Of a stretch of 64,000 nt of DNA, positions 33,705-42,460 are shown one piece after another (the first letter of the stretch is position 1; each line of letters opens with the position of its first letter). Both the position numbers and the translations under genes were made by a program. Source of the DNA: CAZHCA01 sp964530825. GTDB taxonomy: Bacteria; Bacteroidota; Bacteroidia; Chitinophagales; Saprospiraceae. Where the stretch lies: NCBI GenBank assembly GCA_964530825.1, contig CAZHCA010000003.1:124001-188000 (forward strand), read 5' to 3'. The notes beneath the pieces are model-generated. The model had not been told where the DNA came from. It saw nothing but the letters and a program-made list of their open reading frames with translations, and did no database searches.

Positions 33705-35156
33705 TCACGAGCGGGTGATTTTCCCGCCGACCAAAAGGAGCAGCGAGCGCGGTCGTATCAATCCCAATAAAAACACCAACCCCCCCCCTGCCCCTAATAA
33801 TCCCAGGAAACGCCAAACCCAGGGTTGTGACGCATATTGCAGACCCATACCAAAGGCGACAACGCCGCCTGCCAGCAGGCCTAACCGCATCCAGGTCGCG
33901 GGCGGTATGCGCAAGGATAGTGCCCGCCTGACCAGCCAGATTTGCGCGAAACAGACTACGGACTGCGTAGCTAGCGTCGCCTGGGCTGCTCCTACACCGC
34001 CCGTCTGAGGTATCAGCCAGGCATTAAGCGCGATATTAACGATTACGCCTATCAGAAATAGCGCATTCATGCGCTTCAAATTGCCATTAGCCGTAAGTAA
34101 TGTTCCGAAAATTTGAATCCCGCAGATGGCTACATAACTCAACATCAAAAATCCGAGGATACGCCCGGAGCGGGCATCGCCGGTTCGGTAAAGGGCCTCC
34201 ATGATCTCTTGCTGAAAAAACCAACAGGCCAGCGCCAGCGGAATGGCCCCCGACATGATCAAAATCAACCCCTGCTCGGTAAGGTTGGCTACCGGTTCTT
34301 TTTGCTTGAGCATGCGCGCAAACATGGGGTACAGTAATCCCGTAAAAAGTACACCCAGTGCATTTGCGGCATCCAGCAGGCGGTAAGCGGAAGCATACCG
34401 GTCGGCTTCCAACAGCCCGGTTGGGTGCAGGCGCTCGACCATTACGCCATCGATGCGCGTATAGGCCGTCATCAGGAATATCACCAAGGCAAAGGGTAAG
34501 CTCTTGCGCAGTACTAACCAAAGCTCTGCAGGACGAAAGCGAAACCGAAAATAGGTCATCCGACGCCGCAAGATCCCAAAAGCAATCAACGCGGTAAGGG
34601 AGAGGGTTGCAGTCTGCGCCCACACGAACCACTCAATTTGAAAAGCTCCATTACGCCCGGGCCACCATAATAACGCTCCGACTAATACGATAAGCATCAG
34701 GCGATCCAGAACGGAAAGCACGCTGTCGGTTCGGTACAGCGCCAGTCCGGAAATGTTGGAACGCAAAAATAGTACCAGGGTACTGAGTAATTGATTGAAG
34801 GCAATTAATAGCAGTAAGGGAAAATAAGCGGCCGGGAAGCCCCAGGCTTTTCCTAAAACGGTTACTACCAAAAGGTAGCCAACTGCCAAGAGGCCTTTGA
34901 GGATTAAAAAGGTAGGAAAGTATTTCTCTAATAAATAGCTATGCTGGGCAACCTGGCGATTATTATAGTTCTGGACTCCGAAATCGGTAAAAACCTGAAA
35001 AAGAAAGGCGAAATTGAAAAGGGCAAAGTAAAGGCCGTAATCTCCTCCCGGAGCTGCGTTCTGTACGCCCCGGTCGATGGCGAATAAGTAAAATGGCTTG
35101 ATTAATATATTGATGGCCACCAAAAAGAGGATATTGATCAGGAATTCGCGCTTCAT
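33705..35156 (-). CDS. Polysaccharide flippase (Wzx/MOP superfamily)
   Basis: A 483-residue protein with about 12-14 hydrophobic helices. YDYGLYFALFNFAFLFQVFTDFGVQNYNNRQVA-like features near the N-terminus and the YLLLDAANALGVLFTGLLYPMFARML stretch fit oligosaccharide flippases. It moves lipid-linked repeat units to the periplasmic face. It is the first gene of the flippase/chain-length/polymerase set. A degenerate TTATTTTG box lies about 45 bases upstream. Confidence 0.87.
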   Translation of the reverse strand: MKREFLINILFLVAINILIKPFYLFAIDRGVQNAAPGGDYGLYFALFNFAFLFQVFTDFGVQNYNNRQVAQHSYLLEKYFPTFLILKGLLAVGYLLVVTVLGKAWGFPAAYFPLLLLIAFNQLLSTLVLFLRSNISGLALYRTDSVLSVLDRLMLIVLVGALLWWPGRNGAFQIEWFVWAQTATLSLTALIAFGILRRRMTYFRFRFRPAELWLVLRKSLPFALVIFLMTAYTRIDGVMVERLHPTGLLEADRYASAYRLLDAANALGVLFTGLLYPMFARMLKQKEPVANLTEQGLILIMSGAIPLALACWFFQQEIMEALYRTGDARSGRILGFLMLSYVAICGIQIFGTLLTANGNLKRMNALFLIGVIVNIALNAWLIPQTGGVGAAQATLATQSVVCFAQIWLVRRALSLRIPPATWMRLGLLAGGVVAFGMGLQYASQPWVWRFLGLLGAGGGLVFLLGLIRPRSLLLLVGGKITRS

Positions 35157-35250
35157 TCGCCTCGCCGATTACAGCCGTTTGGGAAGAACGCCAAAATAAT
35201 ACCCTTCTGCGGATTGATAAGGCTTTATTCCGAAAAAGTGGCGGGGTTGC

Positions 35251-36432
35251 CTATTCGTAGCGCAACGACTCAATCGGATCCAGTTGAGCGGCACGCATGG
35301 CCGGATAGAGACCCGATGCCAGACCGACCAGTGTGCAAGTGATAACAGCTAAAATGATCCAACCCCAGGGAAAGATGAAGTTTCCGCCGGCAAACACCGT
35401 CACCAAGTTGCCGACAGCTACGCCGAGGACAATGCCCACCAAACCGCCCATCATACTAATAACTACCGATTCGGTCAGGAATTGAATCAACACGCTGCGG
35501 CTGGTGGCACCCAGCGCCTTGGAAATACCTACTTCGCGCGTACGTTCGGTTACGGATACCAGCATGATATTCATCAGGCCAATAGCGGCCCCTAATAATG
35601 TAATCAAGCCAATCCCAATGGCGGCCATGCGCAGGTACAAGGTGTTTTCTTTAATGATGTCGATCAGCCTGTCGCTTTTGGAAATCTCAAAGTCATTATC
35701 CTCGGCAGCCTTCAGACTGCGTACATTGCGCATTACTCCGGTAGCTACGGCAATGGCATTATCGATCTGGGTGGGGTCGTTAATAGAAATCAAAAGATTG
35801 TAATCGGTATTCTGGGATCCAAAATAGCGTCTACCCGTTTGTAGCGGAATCAAGATGCGGCGGTCTTCACTTTCCTGCATACTGCCCCGCTCTTTCAGTA
35901 CGCCAATCACCCGCAGTTTGATATTTCCTGCCGAAATTGTCTGATCTATGGCTTTTTGGGGCTCGCCGTCGAAAAGTTGATCTACAATATCGTTCCCGAC
36001 AATCGTGACCAATCCCCCGGTAAGCGCCTCACGCGGGGTGATGCCACGTCCAACCTCAAGTTCGAAGCCTTTTGCAGCCAGGTAGTTTTCATCAATGGCA
36101 AAAATAAGCACGTTGGGGTTGGTTTCTTCGTTGTTGTATTTAACTACCGCGGAGCCAGTACAACTGAAGCTGACGGAAGAAAGCGCCGGAAATTGGTATT
36201 GGTCCTTGAAGGCCATGGCCTGCTTGTAAGTGATGTTTGGATCAATATCAATGGTATTGGCACCAAGGGTAGATAGATTATTACTGAGGGAATAAATCGC
36301 ACTGTCAATCGCTGTGAGAATGCCCACCAGCGCCATGATGCCGAAAGCTATGATCAGCAAGGTGAGTACGGCACGTAGTAAATTGGCACGGATAGCCCTC
36401 AGAGCCAGCCTTATATTTTCCGACAGCGACAT
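35251..36432 (-). CDS. MacB-like ABC transporter permease (FtsX family)
   Basis: A 393-residue protein with one N-terminal helix (LLRAVLTLLIIAFGIMALVGILTAI), a large periplasmic MacB-PCD domain and three C-terminal helices holding the FtsX signature (VGISKALGATSRSVLIQFLTESVVISMMGG). These act with a separate LolD/MacB ATPase in mechanotransmission, export or lipoprotein transport. No ATPase gene is adjacent, so its partner must be elsewhere. It may be the last gene of the M28/hpt/IMPase run, after a 93-base gap. Confidence 0.88.
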   Translation of the reverse strand: MSLSENIRLALRAIRANLLRAVLTLLIIAFGIMALVGILTAIDSAIYSLSNNLSTLGANTIDIDPNITYKQAMAFKDQYQFPALSSVSFSCTGSAVVKYNNEETNPNVLIFAIDENYLAAKGFELEVGRGITPREALTGGLVTIVGNDIVDQLFDGEPQKAIDQTISAGNIKLRVIGVLKERGSMQESEDRRILIPLQTGRRYFGSQNTDYNLLISINDPTQIDNAIAVATGVMRNVRSLKAAEDNDFEISKSDRLIDIIKENTLYLRMAAIGIGLITLLGAAIGLMNIMLVSVTERTREVGISKALGATSRSVLIQFLTESVVISMMGGLVGIVLGVAVGNLVTVFAGGNFIFPWGWIILAVITCTLVGLASGLYPAMRAAQLDPIESLRYE

Positions 36433-36525
36433 ACTTTTTTCTTTACGGATGTAAAGGTAAATAATGCTACAGAGCCATTGGATTTTGATCGATCAACGCC
36501 CTGTGCACCTCGATCAAGTAACGCC

Positions 36526-37332
36526 TTAATAATAGAAAGCTTTCTGAATGGGTAATAGAAAAGAGTCGTGCATTCGGCCGTTCGTAGCGAGCACCTCTTC
36601 AAAAGGGAGTGGCAGGGCGGCGCCACGGAAGTCGCTGACCATACCCCCTGCTTCCCGCACCAGAATAATACCCGCTGCTACATCCCAGGGTTGCAGGCGG
36701 TACTCAAAGTATGCATCGAACCGGCCACAAGCCACGTAGGCCAGATCAATCGCTGCCGATCCAAAACGGCGCAACCCCCGGGTGTGTTGCATGAAAAAGG
36801 ACATGGATTGGAAATACCTTTCCATTCGGGAAAAATCGTAGTAAGGGAAGCCAGTGCCGACCAGACAATCCTGCATGCGACCGGCGCCGCTCGTGGAGAT
36901 TGGATGGCCGTTCAGGGTCGCTCCAGCGCCTTTTGCCGCCGCGAAGTAAGCATCATGCTGGATGTCGTAGACAACTCCCATTATAATTTCTCCTTCGTTT
37001 TCCAGTGCCACACTGACCGAAAATACCGGCAGTCCGTGCAAAAAGTTGGTGGTCCCGTCTAACGGATCAATGATCCAGCGCGTCACTCCCTCGTGGTTAT
37101 CCACAGTGTCTTCCTCAGTAAGGAAGGTAGCCTCGGGAAGCAGAGCGCCCAATCCCTCGACAAGTATTTTTTCGGCCTCGCGGTCTACAAAGCTGACCAG
37201 GCTGTTGGGTCCTTTAATCTCGACATCTTGGCGTTGTACCCGACCAAGCGCCTCTCGAATCAGCGCTCCAGCTGTGCGCACCGGCTTTTCTATGCCGACC
37301 AGTAATGCAGGATAATCGTATGGGGTGCTCAT
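36526..37332 (-). CDS. Inositol monophosphatase family protein (SuhB/CysQ-like)
   Basis: A 268-residue Mg2+-dependent phosphatase. Metal ligands lie in FLTEEDT, WIIDPLDGTTNFLHG and WDVAAGIILVREAGG, all three family motifs. It removes phosphate from inositol-1-phosphate or similar sugar/nucleotide phosphates. The start overlaps the hpt stop by four bases (ATGA), so the two are translationally coupled. Confidence 0.92.
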   Translation of the reverse strand: MSTPYDYPALLVGIEKPVRTAGALIREALGRVQRQDVEIKGPNSLVSFVDREAEKILVEGLGALLPEATFLTEEDTVDNHEGVTRWIIDPLDGTTNFLHGLPVFSVSVALENEGEIIMGVVYDIQHDAYFAAAKGAGATLNGHPISTSGAGRMQDCLVGTGFPYYDFSRMERYFQSMSFFMQHTRGLRRFGSAAIDLAYVACGRFDAYFEYRLQPWDVAAGIILVREAGGMVSDFRGAALPLPFEEVLATNGRMHDSFLLPIQKAFYY

Positions 37333-37877
37333 GAATGGGCAAGTTGATAAATGGCCGTTAGCTCGCGGCCGTAGCCGTCGTAGTCCAAACCATAACCGAT
37401 GACAAAATGGGGTGGAATCTCGAAGCCGGCGTAGTCGATTGGTATCTCCACTTCCAGCTGAGTGGGTTTGACCAATAAAGTCGCCAGCCGCAGCGAAGCA
37501 GCTCCGTGGGTCCTTAATTGACGCAACAAGAGGTCCATGGTACGGCCTGAATCGATAATATCTTCTACGATAACAATGTGGCGACCGGCAATTTCCCGGT
37601 CCAGCCCCAGAAGCTCTATGGTATCTTCGGCGCGATGCACACCCCGGTAGGAAGCAAGTTTAACAAAGGTAATTTCACAGGGTATACTAGTTGCCCGTAC
37701 CAGGTCGGCGGCAAAGATGAACGCCCCATTGAGTACGCCGATGAATAACGGAGTCTCATCAGCGAGATCGGCCCGGATCTCGGCACCCAATTCTGCGACC
37801 CGCTCTTGAATGCGCTGGGCAGACAGAAACTCTTCGAATACTTTATCAAAAACTCGTATGCGAGGCGGATGATTCAT
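37329..37877 (-). CDS. hpt: Hypoxanthine phosphoribosyltransferase
   Basis: A 182-residue purine salvage enzyme making IMP or GMP from base and PRPP. The PRPP loop is VEDIIDSGRTMDLL; IGVLNGAFIFAADL and the C-terminal FVIGYGLDYDGYGRELTAIY complete the signature. It follows the M28 peptidase after 9 bases and overlaps the IMPase gene. Confidence 0.94.
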   Translation of the reverse strand: MNHPPRIRVFDKVFEEFLSAQRIQERVAELGAEIRADLADETPLFIGVLNGAFIFAADLVRATSIPCEITFVKLASYRGVHRAEDTIELLGLDREIAGRHIVIVEDIIDSGRTMDLLLRQLRTHGAASLRLATLLVKPTQLEVEIPIDYAGFEIPPHFVIGYGLDYDGYGRELTAIYQLAHS

Positions 37878-37886
37878 GGGAAAAGC

Positions 37887-39365
37887 TTATAGTCCGTGTT
37901 GATCGATCAGGTAAAGCAGGCTTGTCATAGCAGCCGTCCCGAGCTCTAACTCCCGCCGATTGATGGCATCGCTCAAGTCGACGGCCGTGTGGTGATAATC
38001 GAAATATCGCTGCGAATCAGGATAGAGCCCGAACAACAGGCCGCCCTGCTCTTTGAGACCGGAAATATCGGCCCCCGATCCCCCCTTACGTAGGGATAAA
38101 TCATAGGGTTCGAGCAAAGGCAGCCACTCGATTACTTTTCTAAAGCGCTCGTTGAAGATAGCGTCTTTTCCATCGCAGGTAAACCCGCGGGGCGAAAAAC
38201 CACCCCGGTCCGATTCGATGGCAGCCAGGTGAAACTCTTCTTGCCGGTAAGAGGCCCTCTGGTAGGCGCGAGCTCCGGCCAGGCCGTTTTCTTCATTCAT
38301 AAATAATACGCAGCGAATGGTACGCTTGGGTTGGTAACCAAGTTGTCGAATCAACTCCAAAACCCCCATTGCATGGGCACAACCGGCACCATCGTCGTGG
38401 GCCCCCATGCCTACATCCCACGAATCCAGATGCCCTCCGACCAAGATAATCTCCTCGGGATAGATCGAGCCACGGATTTCCCCAATAACATTGTAGGATT
38501 GCTTTTCCCCCAAATACCGGGAGGTACTTCGCATGTACACGCGCACCGTTTCCCGTTGCAGCAGACTGTTGAGTAGCTCCGCATCGCGGGTGCTGATAGC
38601 CATAGCAGGGATTTTAGGGTACCCGTCTTCGTAAATAGTGCTCCCGGTATGAGGAATGTCGTCAAGGCGAGTCGTCATGGACCTTACCAGCGCTCCGACG
38701 GCCCCGTAGCGCGCCGCACGTGTAGGGCCAAAACCTCGCTGGTCCACGGCACCACCGTAGGCGTTAAAGGTATTCAGTTGCGTGGGGTCCATCGCTCGAT
38801 TGAAAAAGACAATCTTGCCTGCTATCCGGTCGCGACCGAGACTATCGAGCGTATCCAGGGAGCGCACCTCGATTACGTCGGCCGTGATCCCCGCCGGCCC
38901 GGTACCCACGGCGTTACCCAGTGCCAAAGCATTCATATCGACGCTGCCCATGGTAAAGGAACTGACGATGCGGGCTACTTCCGGCTCTCCCCTCACCCAA
39001 TGCGGAACCTGGCAGGGCTGCAGCCATACCGTGTCCAGCCCGAGGGTATCCAGCATCTGCCGGGTGTACTCTACTGCTGCTGCCGCCTGGGGAGATCCGC
39101 TCAGGCGACCTCCAATGCGCTGGGTAAGGTACATTAACCAATCGTAGGTACTGCTTTGGGTCAGCGCCTGGTCATATATTTTGCGGATGAAGAATGCGTC
39201 CTTACGATCAACGTCTTGACCGATTGCTAAGGTGGAAAAATAACACCCTAACAAGCACAACAAGGCGTATCGAAACCTTGTAGGGCAGAATGTTATCCGC
39301 CTAAGGTTGTTTTTACAATTATCCCTTTTTTTACGACCCCTAAATTTTTTTTCCATAATCTGCAC
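37887..39365 (-). CDS. Secreted M28-family zinc aminopeptidase
   Basis: 492 residues with a basic N-terminus and hydrophobic helix (YALLCLLGCYFSTLAIGQ) acting as signal peptide. A PA-like insert lies at about 150-300. Zinc ligands follow in order: GGHLDSWD, AHDDGAG, MNEENG, IESDRGG and DYHHTAVD. The family removes N-terminal residues from peptides outside the cytoplasm. The ATG at 39365 gives the longest form; Met4 (39356) is equally good. It heads the run with hpt, IMPase and possibly the permease. Confidence 0.9.
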   Translation of the reverse strand: MQIMEKKFRGRKKRDNCKNNLRRITFCPTRFRYALLCLLGCYFSTLAIGQDVDRKDAFFIRKIYDQALTQSSTYDWLMYLTQRIGGRLSGSPQAAAAVEYTRQMLDTLGLDTVWLQPCQVPHWVRGEPEVARIVSSFTMGSVDMNALALGNAVGTGPAGITADVIEVRSLDTLDSLGRDRIAGKIVFFNRAMDPTQLNTFNAYGGAVDQRGFGPTRAARYGAVGALVRSMTTRLDDIPHTGSTIYEDGYPKIPAMAISTRDAELLNSLLQRETVRVYMRSTSRYLGEKQSYNVIGEIRGSIYPEEIILVGGHLDSWDVGMGAHDDGAGCAHAMGVLELIRQLGYQPKRTIRCVLFMNEENGLAGARAYQRASYRQEEFHLAAIESDRGGFSPRGFTCDGKDAIFNERFRKVIEWLPLLEPYDLSLRKGGSGADISGLKEQGGLLFGLYPDSQRYFDYHHTAVDLSDAINRRELELGTAAMTSLLYLIDQHGL

Positions 39366-39655
39366 CTAAAGGAATTCCAAAAAAAGACCAATCTATAGAT
39401 AGACTCAAAAAATTATATTCTATTTTTTTCTACAGCCCGCAGGAATACCTAATTAAATGTGGTCCGGTTTTGTCGATTTCCTGGCACCCAAACTTGCAAT
39501 TAGCACTATTAAAAAAATGGCCTTATTTTTCGACTCCATATACGAACAAGTGCTTTTTTTTGACAATTTTGTAATTGTATTTTTTACACCAAGTTCGTAG
39601 ATTAGAGAAGACAGTATACAAAAGAGTTATAATTTGGTTTTATTTGGTTAGGGCT
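39366..39655. other. AT-rich gene-free region with inverted repeat; possible small RNA promoter
   Basis: Between the M28 start and a strong plus-strand terminator I see no protein gene. TACGAAC (39541-39547) and GTTCGTA (39593-39599) form an inverted repeat 45 bases apart. Between them lie TTG (39560-39562) and TATTTTTT (39578-39585), a promoter-like pair with a short 15-base spacing. Long A/T runs surround them. Confidence 0.4.
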
Positions 39656-39688
39656 GAGGCGGTGCCACCGAGCGCTGCCTCTTTTTTT
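39656..39688 (+). terminator. Textbook terminator without an upstream gene
   Basis: GAGGCGGTGC, loop CACCGA, GCGCTGCCTC forms ten consecutive pairs (two of them G/T wobbles) followed by seven T. It points on the plus strand, where no gene precedes it. It also lies just past the stop of the minus-strand lipoprotein gene but lacks a T tract in that direction. Confidence 0.8.
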
Positions 39689-40259
39689 ATTGCAGGAAAT
39701 CCACCTCAATTTTTATTCGCTTTGCTTCGTTTAAGGGCAGCTTTTGAGTGCGCTCAATGGTATATCCCGAATCAGGAAGGTAACGCAAGTGTTGTTGAGT
39801 CTTGAAAATGGGATTATGGGAATGCTGCTCGATCAAAATCTCCTGTGGCCGTTGGCTGCCGGCGAGAACAATCCGGATAAGGCGGGTCCGAAAATCCGGT
39901 TCCAGTGCCTGGTACCGGACTTCTTGTAGCGTTTCCTGTTCCCGTAACGAATCAATTTGATATTTTCCAAGGTAAGCCGACTTGTTGATATCCGCTTCTT
40001 TGAAAGCACCTAGCTCTTCCTCATAATTTTGCTTCCCAGAACGAATGGTATCCTTAGACTCGTTGAGGAAAAGCCGCTTGCGCACCCGGGGCTGTTCCTG
40101 ATTCAGGCGCTCAATCTCGCTAGTAAAGAAGGCAGCCAGATCAAAATAGGGATGGGTCGCCGGATCGGCGGGATCATCAATAGAAGGTTCCCCTTCGCGG
40201 CAAGAACTGACTAGCATGAACAATAGGAAGCTGGGCAATAAAACGGAGCGAATTATCAT
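39687..40259 (-). CDS. Predicted lipoprotein of unknown function
   Basis: 190 residues. The N-terminus (MIIRSVLLPSFLLFMLVSSC) is a lipoprotein signal with lipobox LVSSC, giving Cys20 as the lipidated residue. The rest is charged, with no recognised domain; one segment (NYEEELGAFKEADINKSAYLGKYQID) looks helical. Its start overlaps the gpmI stop (ATGA), so it is translated with gpmI. The mature protein should face the periplasm or outer membrane. Confidence 0.8.
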   Translation of the reverse strand: MIIRSVLLPSFLLFMLVSSCREGEPSIDDPADPATHPYFDLAAFFTSEIERLNQEQPRVRKRLFLNESKDTIRSGKQNYEEELGAFKEADINKSAYLGKYQIDSLREQETLQEVRYQALEPDFRTRLIRIVLAGSQRPQEILIEQHSHNPIFKTQQHLRYLPDSGYTIERTQKLPLNEAKRIKIEVDFLQ

Positions 40260-41794
40260 GCGCTGGGTTCGATTAAGTTTTCTCCATCGAAAGCATCGGG
40301 TGCGGGTATTCCCATCAACCCAAGAATCGTTGGTGCTACATCGGCAAGTTTACCATCCCGGATCTTAGCCCCCGCTGCATTCTTACTTACATAAAAAATC
40401 GGAACTGGATTTTTAGTGTGTGCCGTATTGGGCGTGCCGTCTTCGTTGATCATGTAGTCGGAATTACCGTGATCGGCAATGATGATGGCGGCATAATCGT
40501 GCTCAAGGGCAACGTCGATTAACTCCTTTAGACAGCGATCAATTGTACGGGCCGCTTCCATGGCCGCTTCAAAAACTCCGGTATGCCCTACCATATCGGT
40601 ATTAGCATAGTTTAGACAGATGAAGTCGGGTCGGTTTTCCTTGATATCCGCTACAATGGCTGCAGTGACGCCGGAAGCACTCATCTCGGGTTGCAGATCG
40701 TAGGTAGCTACTTTTGGCGAGTCGATCAGTATACGGCGCTCGCCAGAAAACTCGTTTTCGCGTCCGCCGGAAAAAAAGTAGGTGACATGAGGGTACTTTT
40801 CTGTTTCTGCAATGCGCACCTGGGTTTTCCCCAGGTCTGCCAGTACCTCCCCCAGGGTATGTTGCAGATCCGCTTTTTCAAAAAGCACCTCTACGTTTTT
40901 GAAAGTTTCGTCGTACCGGGTCATGGCTACATAGCGCACATCCAGCTTATGCATTCGGTAACCGGGGAAATCACGCTGGGTCAGTACTTCCGAAATCTGC
41001 CGGGGCCGATCGGTACGAAAATTAAAGCAGAGGATGAGATCGCCGTCTTTAATGACCGCCCGGGGTTCTTCATCCGCATTTACCAGGATGATGGGTTTTA
41101 AAAACTCGTCGGTTTCGCCGGCTTGGTAGCGATGGTCAATGGTTGCTAGGATATCGTTTGTTTTTTCTCCTTTTCCTTCCACCATAGCATCGTAAGCGAG
41201 CTTGATGCGCTCCCAGCGCTTATCGCGATCCATGGCAAAATAACGACCCGTGACGGAAGCCAGCTGCCCGGCCCCCCGATCAAGACGCTGTTGCAGTTGT
41301 TCTAAGAATCCGCGACCACTTTTCGGATCGCAATCGCGACCGTCTGTAAAGGCATGCACAAAGTAACGCTCCACGCCGTACTGCTCAGCGATATCGCACA
41401 ACCCCAGCAAGTGGTTCAGGTGTGAATGTACTCCGCCATCGGACACCAAGCCAAAAAAATGTACATCTTTTCCTTTTTCACGCGCCTCGGTCAGCGCAGA
41501 GGCGAGCACGAGGTTTTTGGCCAACTCGCCTTCTCTCAGTGCTTTATTTATGCGAGCGAGTTCCTGGTAGACAATGCGCCCCGCCCCAATATTGAGATGT
41601 CCTACCTCCGAATTTCCCATTTGCCCTTCGGGTAGGCCTACAGCTTCTCCGAAAGTCGTCAGCTGAGCGTTGGGATAATCTTGATATAAGCTGTCGACAA
41701 AAGGGGTATCTGCCTTGCGGATGGCGTCTGCTTCGGGTTGTTGTCCGATCCCCCAGCCGTCAAGGATGGTCAGTAGTACGCGCTTAGCTTCCAT
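40256..41794 (-). CDS. gpmI: 2,3-bisphosphoglycerate-independent phosphoglycerate mutase
   Basis: The start at 41794 (MEAKRVLLTILDGWGIG) gives 512 residues. The catalytic serine lies in MGNSEVGHLNIGAGR, and manganese ligands in LDGWG, DGRDCDP, NYANTDMVGHTG, IIADHGNSD and AHTKNPVP. The enzyme interconverts 3- and 2-phosphoglycerate in glycolysis. An in-frame ATG 14 codons upstream is less likely because it precedes the conserved start. The lipoprotein gene overlaps its stop. Confidence 0.96.
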   Translation of the reverse strand: MEAKRVLLTILDGWGIGQQPEADAIRKADTPFVDSLYQDYPNAQLTTFGEAVGLPEGQMGNSEVGHLNIGAGRIVYQELARINKALREGELAKNLVLASALTEAREKGKDVHFFGLVSDGGVHSHLNHLLGLCDIAEQYGVERYFVHAFTDGRDCDPKSGRGFLEQLQQRLDRGAGQLASVTGRYFAMDRDKRWERIKLAYDAMVEGKGEKTNDILATIDHRYQAGETDEFLKPIILVNADEEPRAVIKDGDLILCFNFRTDRPRQISEVLTQRDFPGYRMHKLDVRYVAMTRYDETFKNVEVLFEKADLQHTLGEVLADLGKTQVRIAETEKYPHVTYFFSGGRENEFSGERRILIDSPKVATYDLQPEMSASGVTAAIVADIKENRPDFICLNYANTDMVGHTGVFEAAMEAARTIDRCLKELIDVALEHDYAAIIIADHGNSDYMINEDGTPNTAHTKNPVPIFYVSKNAAGAKIRDGKLADVAPTILGLMGIPAPDAFDGENLIEPSA

Positions 41795-42059
41795 AGGTGC
41801 AGTATACGTGGTGGCAATGAAGCCCCGTATGGGCAATAATTTCCGGTCTCTAAGGTAAAGGAAAAATCAAAAAGCGGGGTATTCCCTTGCGAGAATCCCC
41901 ACCTGTTTAAGTGAAGCTCCGGATACTTAATGCGGGCTGAACAATTTAGTTTCCCTTACCCCGTTTCCTTAGAAGAAAAAAATTGCCGGCAGAGGTGACA
42001 GCCGGTAAAAAGTCCGTCTTAAGGAGTAAACACAGTGGTTCACAAAACCCAATACCCAC

Positions 42060-42443
42060 ATGAAAACACTATCTTTTTTTATAGTGATAGCCATAAGTTG
42101 CTTCAGTAACGGTCAAGCAAGCCTTAACGATATCGCCAGGGCATTGAATACCGGCGACGCCGGCGCACTCGGCAGCCACTTCGACCAGACCGTAGAAATT
42201 GCCGTTATGGAAAAAGAGGATGTATACGGCAAGGAACAGGCCATAAGCATGATTGCCCGTTTTTTCGAGCAGAAAAGCCCACAGTCATTTACTCAGGTAC
42301 ACAACGGCACCTCCAAAGGCAATGACTCTCGTTATGCCATCGGCAATCTGGTGACGAAAAGTGGCGCCTACCGGGTATATATCTATATGAAAATGGTCGA
42401 TGGGCAGTACTTGATTCAAGAGTTGCGCTTCGACGAAGAGTGA
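42060..42443 (+). CDS. DUF4783-family exported protein
   Basis: 127 residues with a signal peptide (MKTLSFFIVIAISCFSNGQ). The mature part, about 108 residues, has the SNTF2-like pattern of DUF4783: LNDIARALNTGDAGALGSHFDQTVEIAV, then KEQAISMIARFFEQ and a beta-rich end (YRVYIYMKMVDGQYLIQELRFDEE). The family is Bacteroidota-specific and of unknown function. It converges on the TIGR02757 gene and both stops lie in one hairpin. Confidence 0.85.
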   Translation: MKTLSFFIVIAISCFSNGQASLNDIARALNTGDAGALGSHFDQTVEIAVMEKEDVYGKEQAISMIARFFEQKSPQSFTQVHNGTSKGNDSRYAIGNLVTKSGAYRVYIYMKMVDGQYLIQELRFDEE

Positions 42444-42460
42444 GCCGGATGCCGGCTCAC
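42440..42460. terminator. Perfect hairpin shared by two convergent genes
   Basis: GTGAGCCGG, loop ATG, CCGGCTCAC is a nine-pair perfect stem. The TGA stop of the plus-strand gene and the TGA of the minus-strand gene sit at mirror positions in its two arms. No T tract follows on either side, so termination strength is uncertain. Confidence 0.5.

Noticed and set aside
41872..41905. Hairpin GGGG-ATTC/GAATCCCC upstream of gpmI considered as riboswitch or terminator
   Set aside because: It has a bulge, no T tract and no match to any riboswitch core I know.
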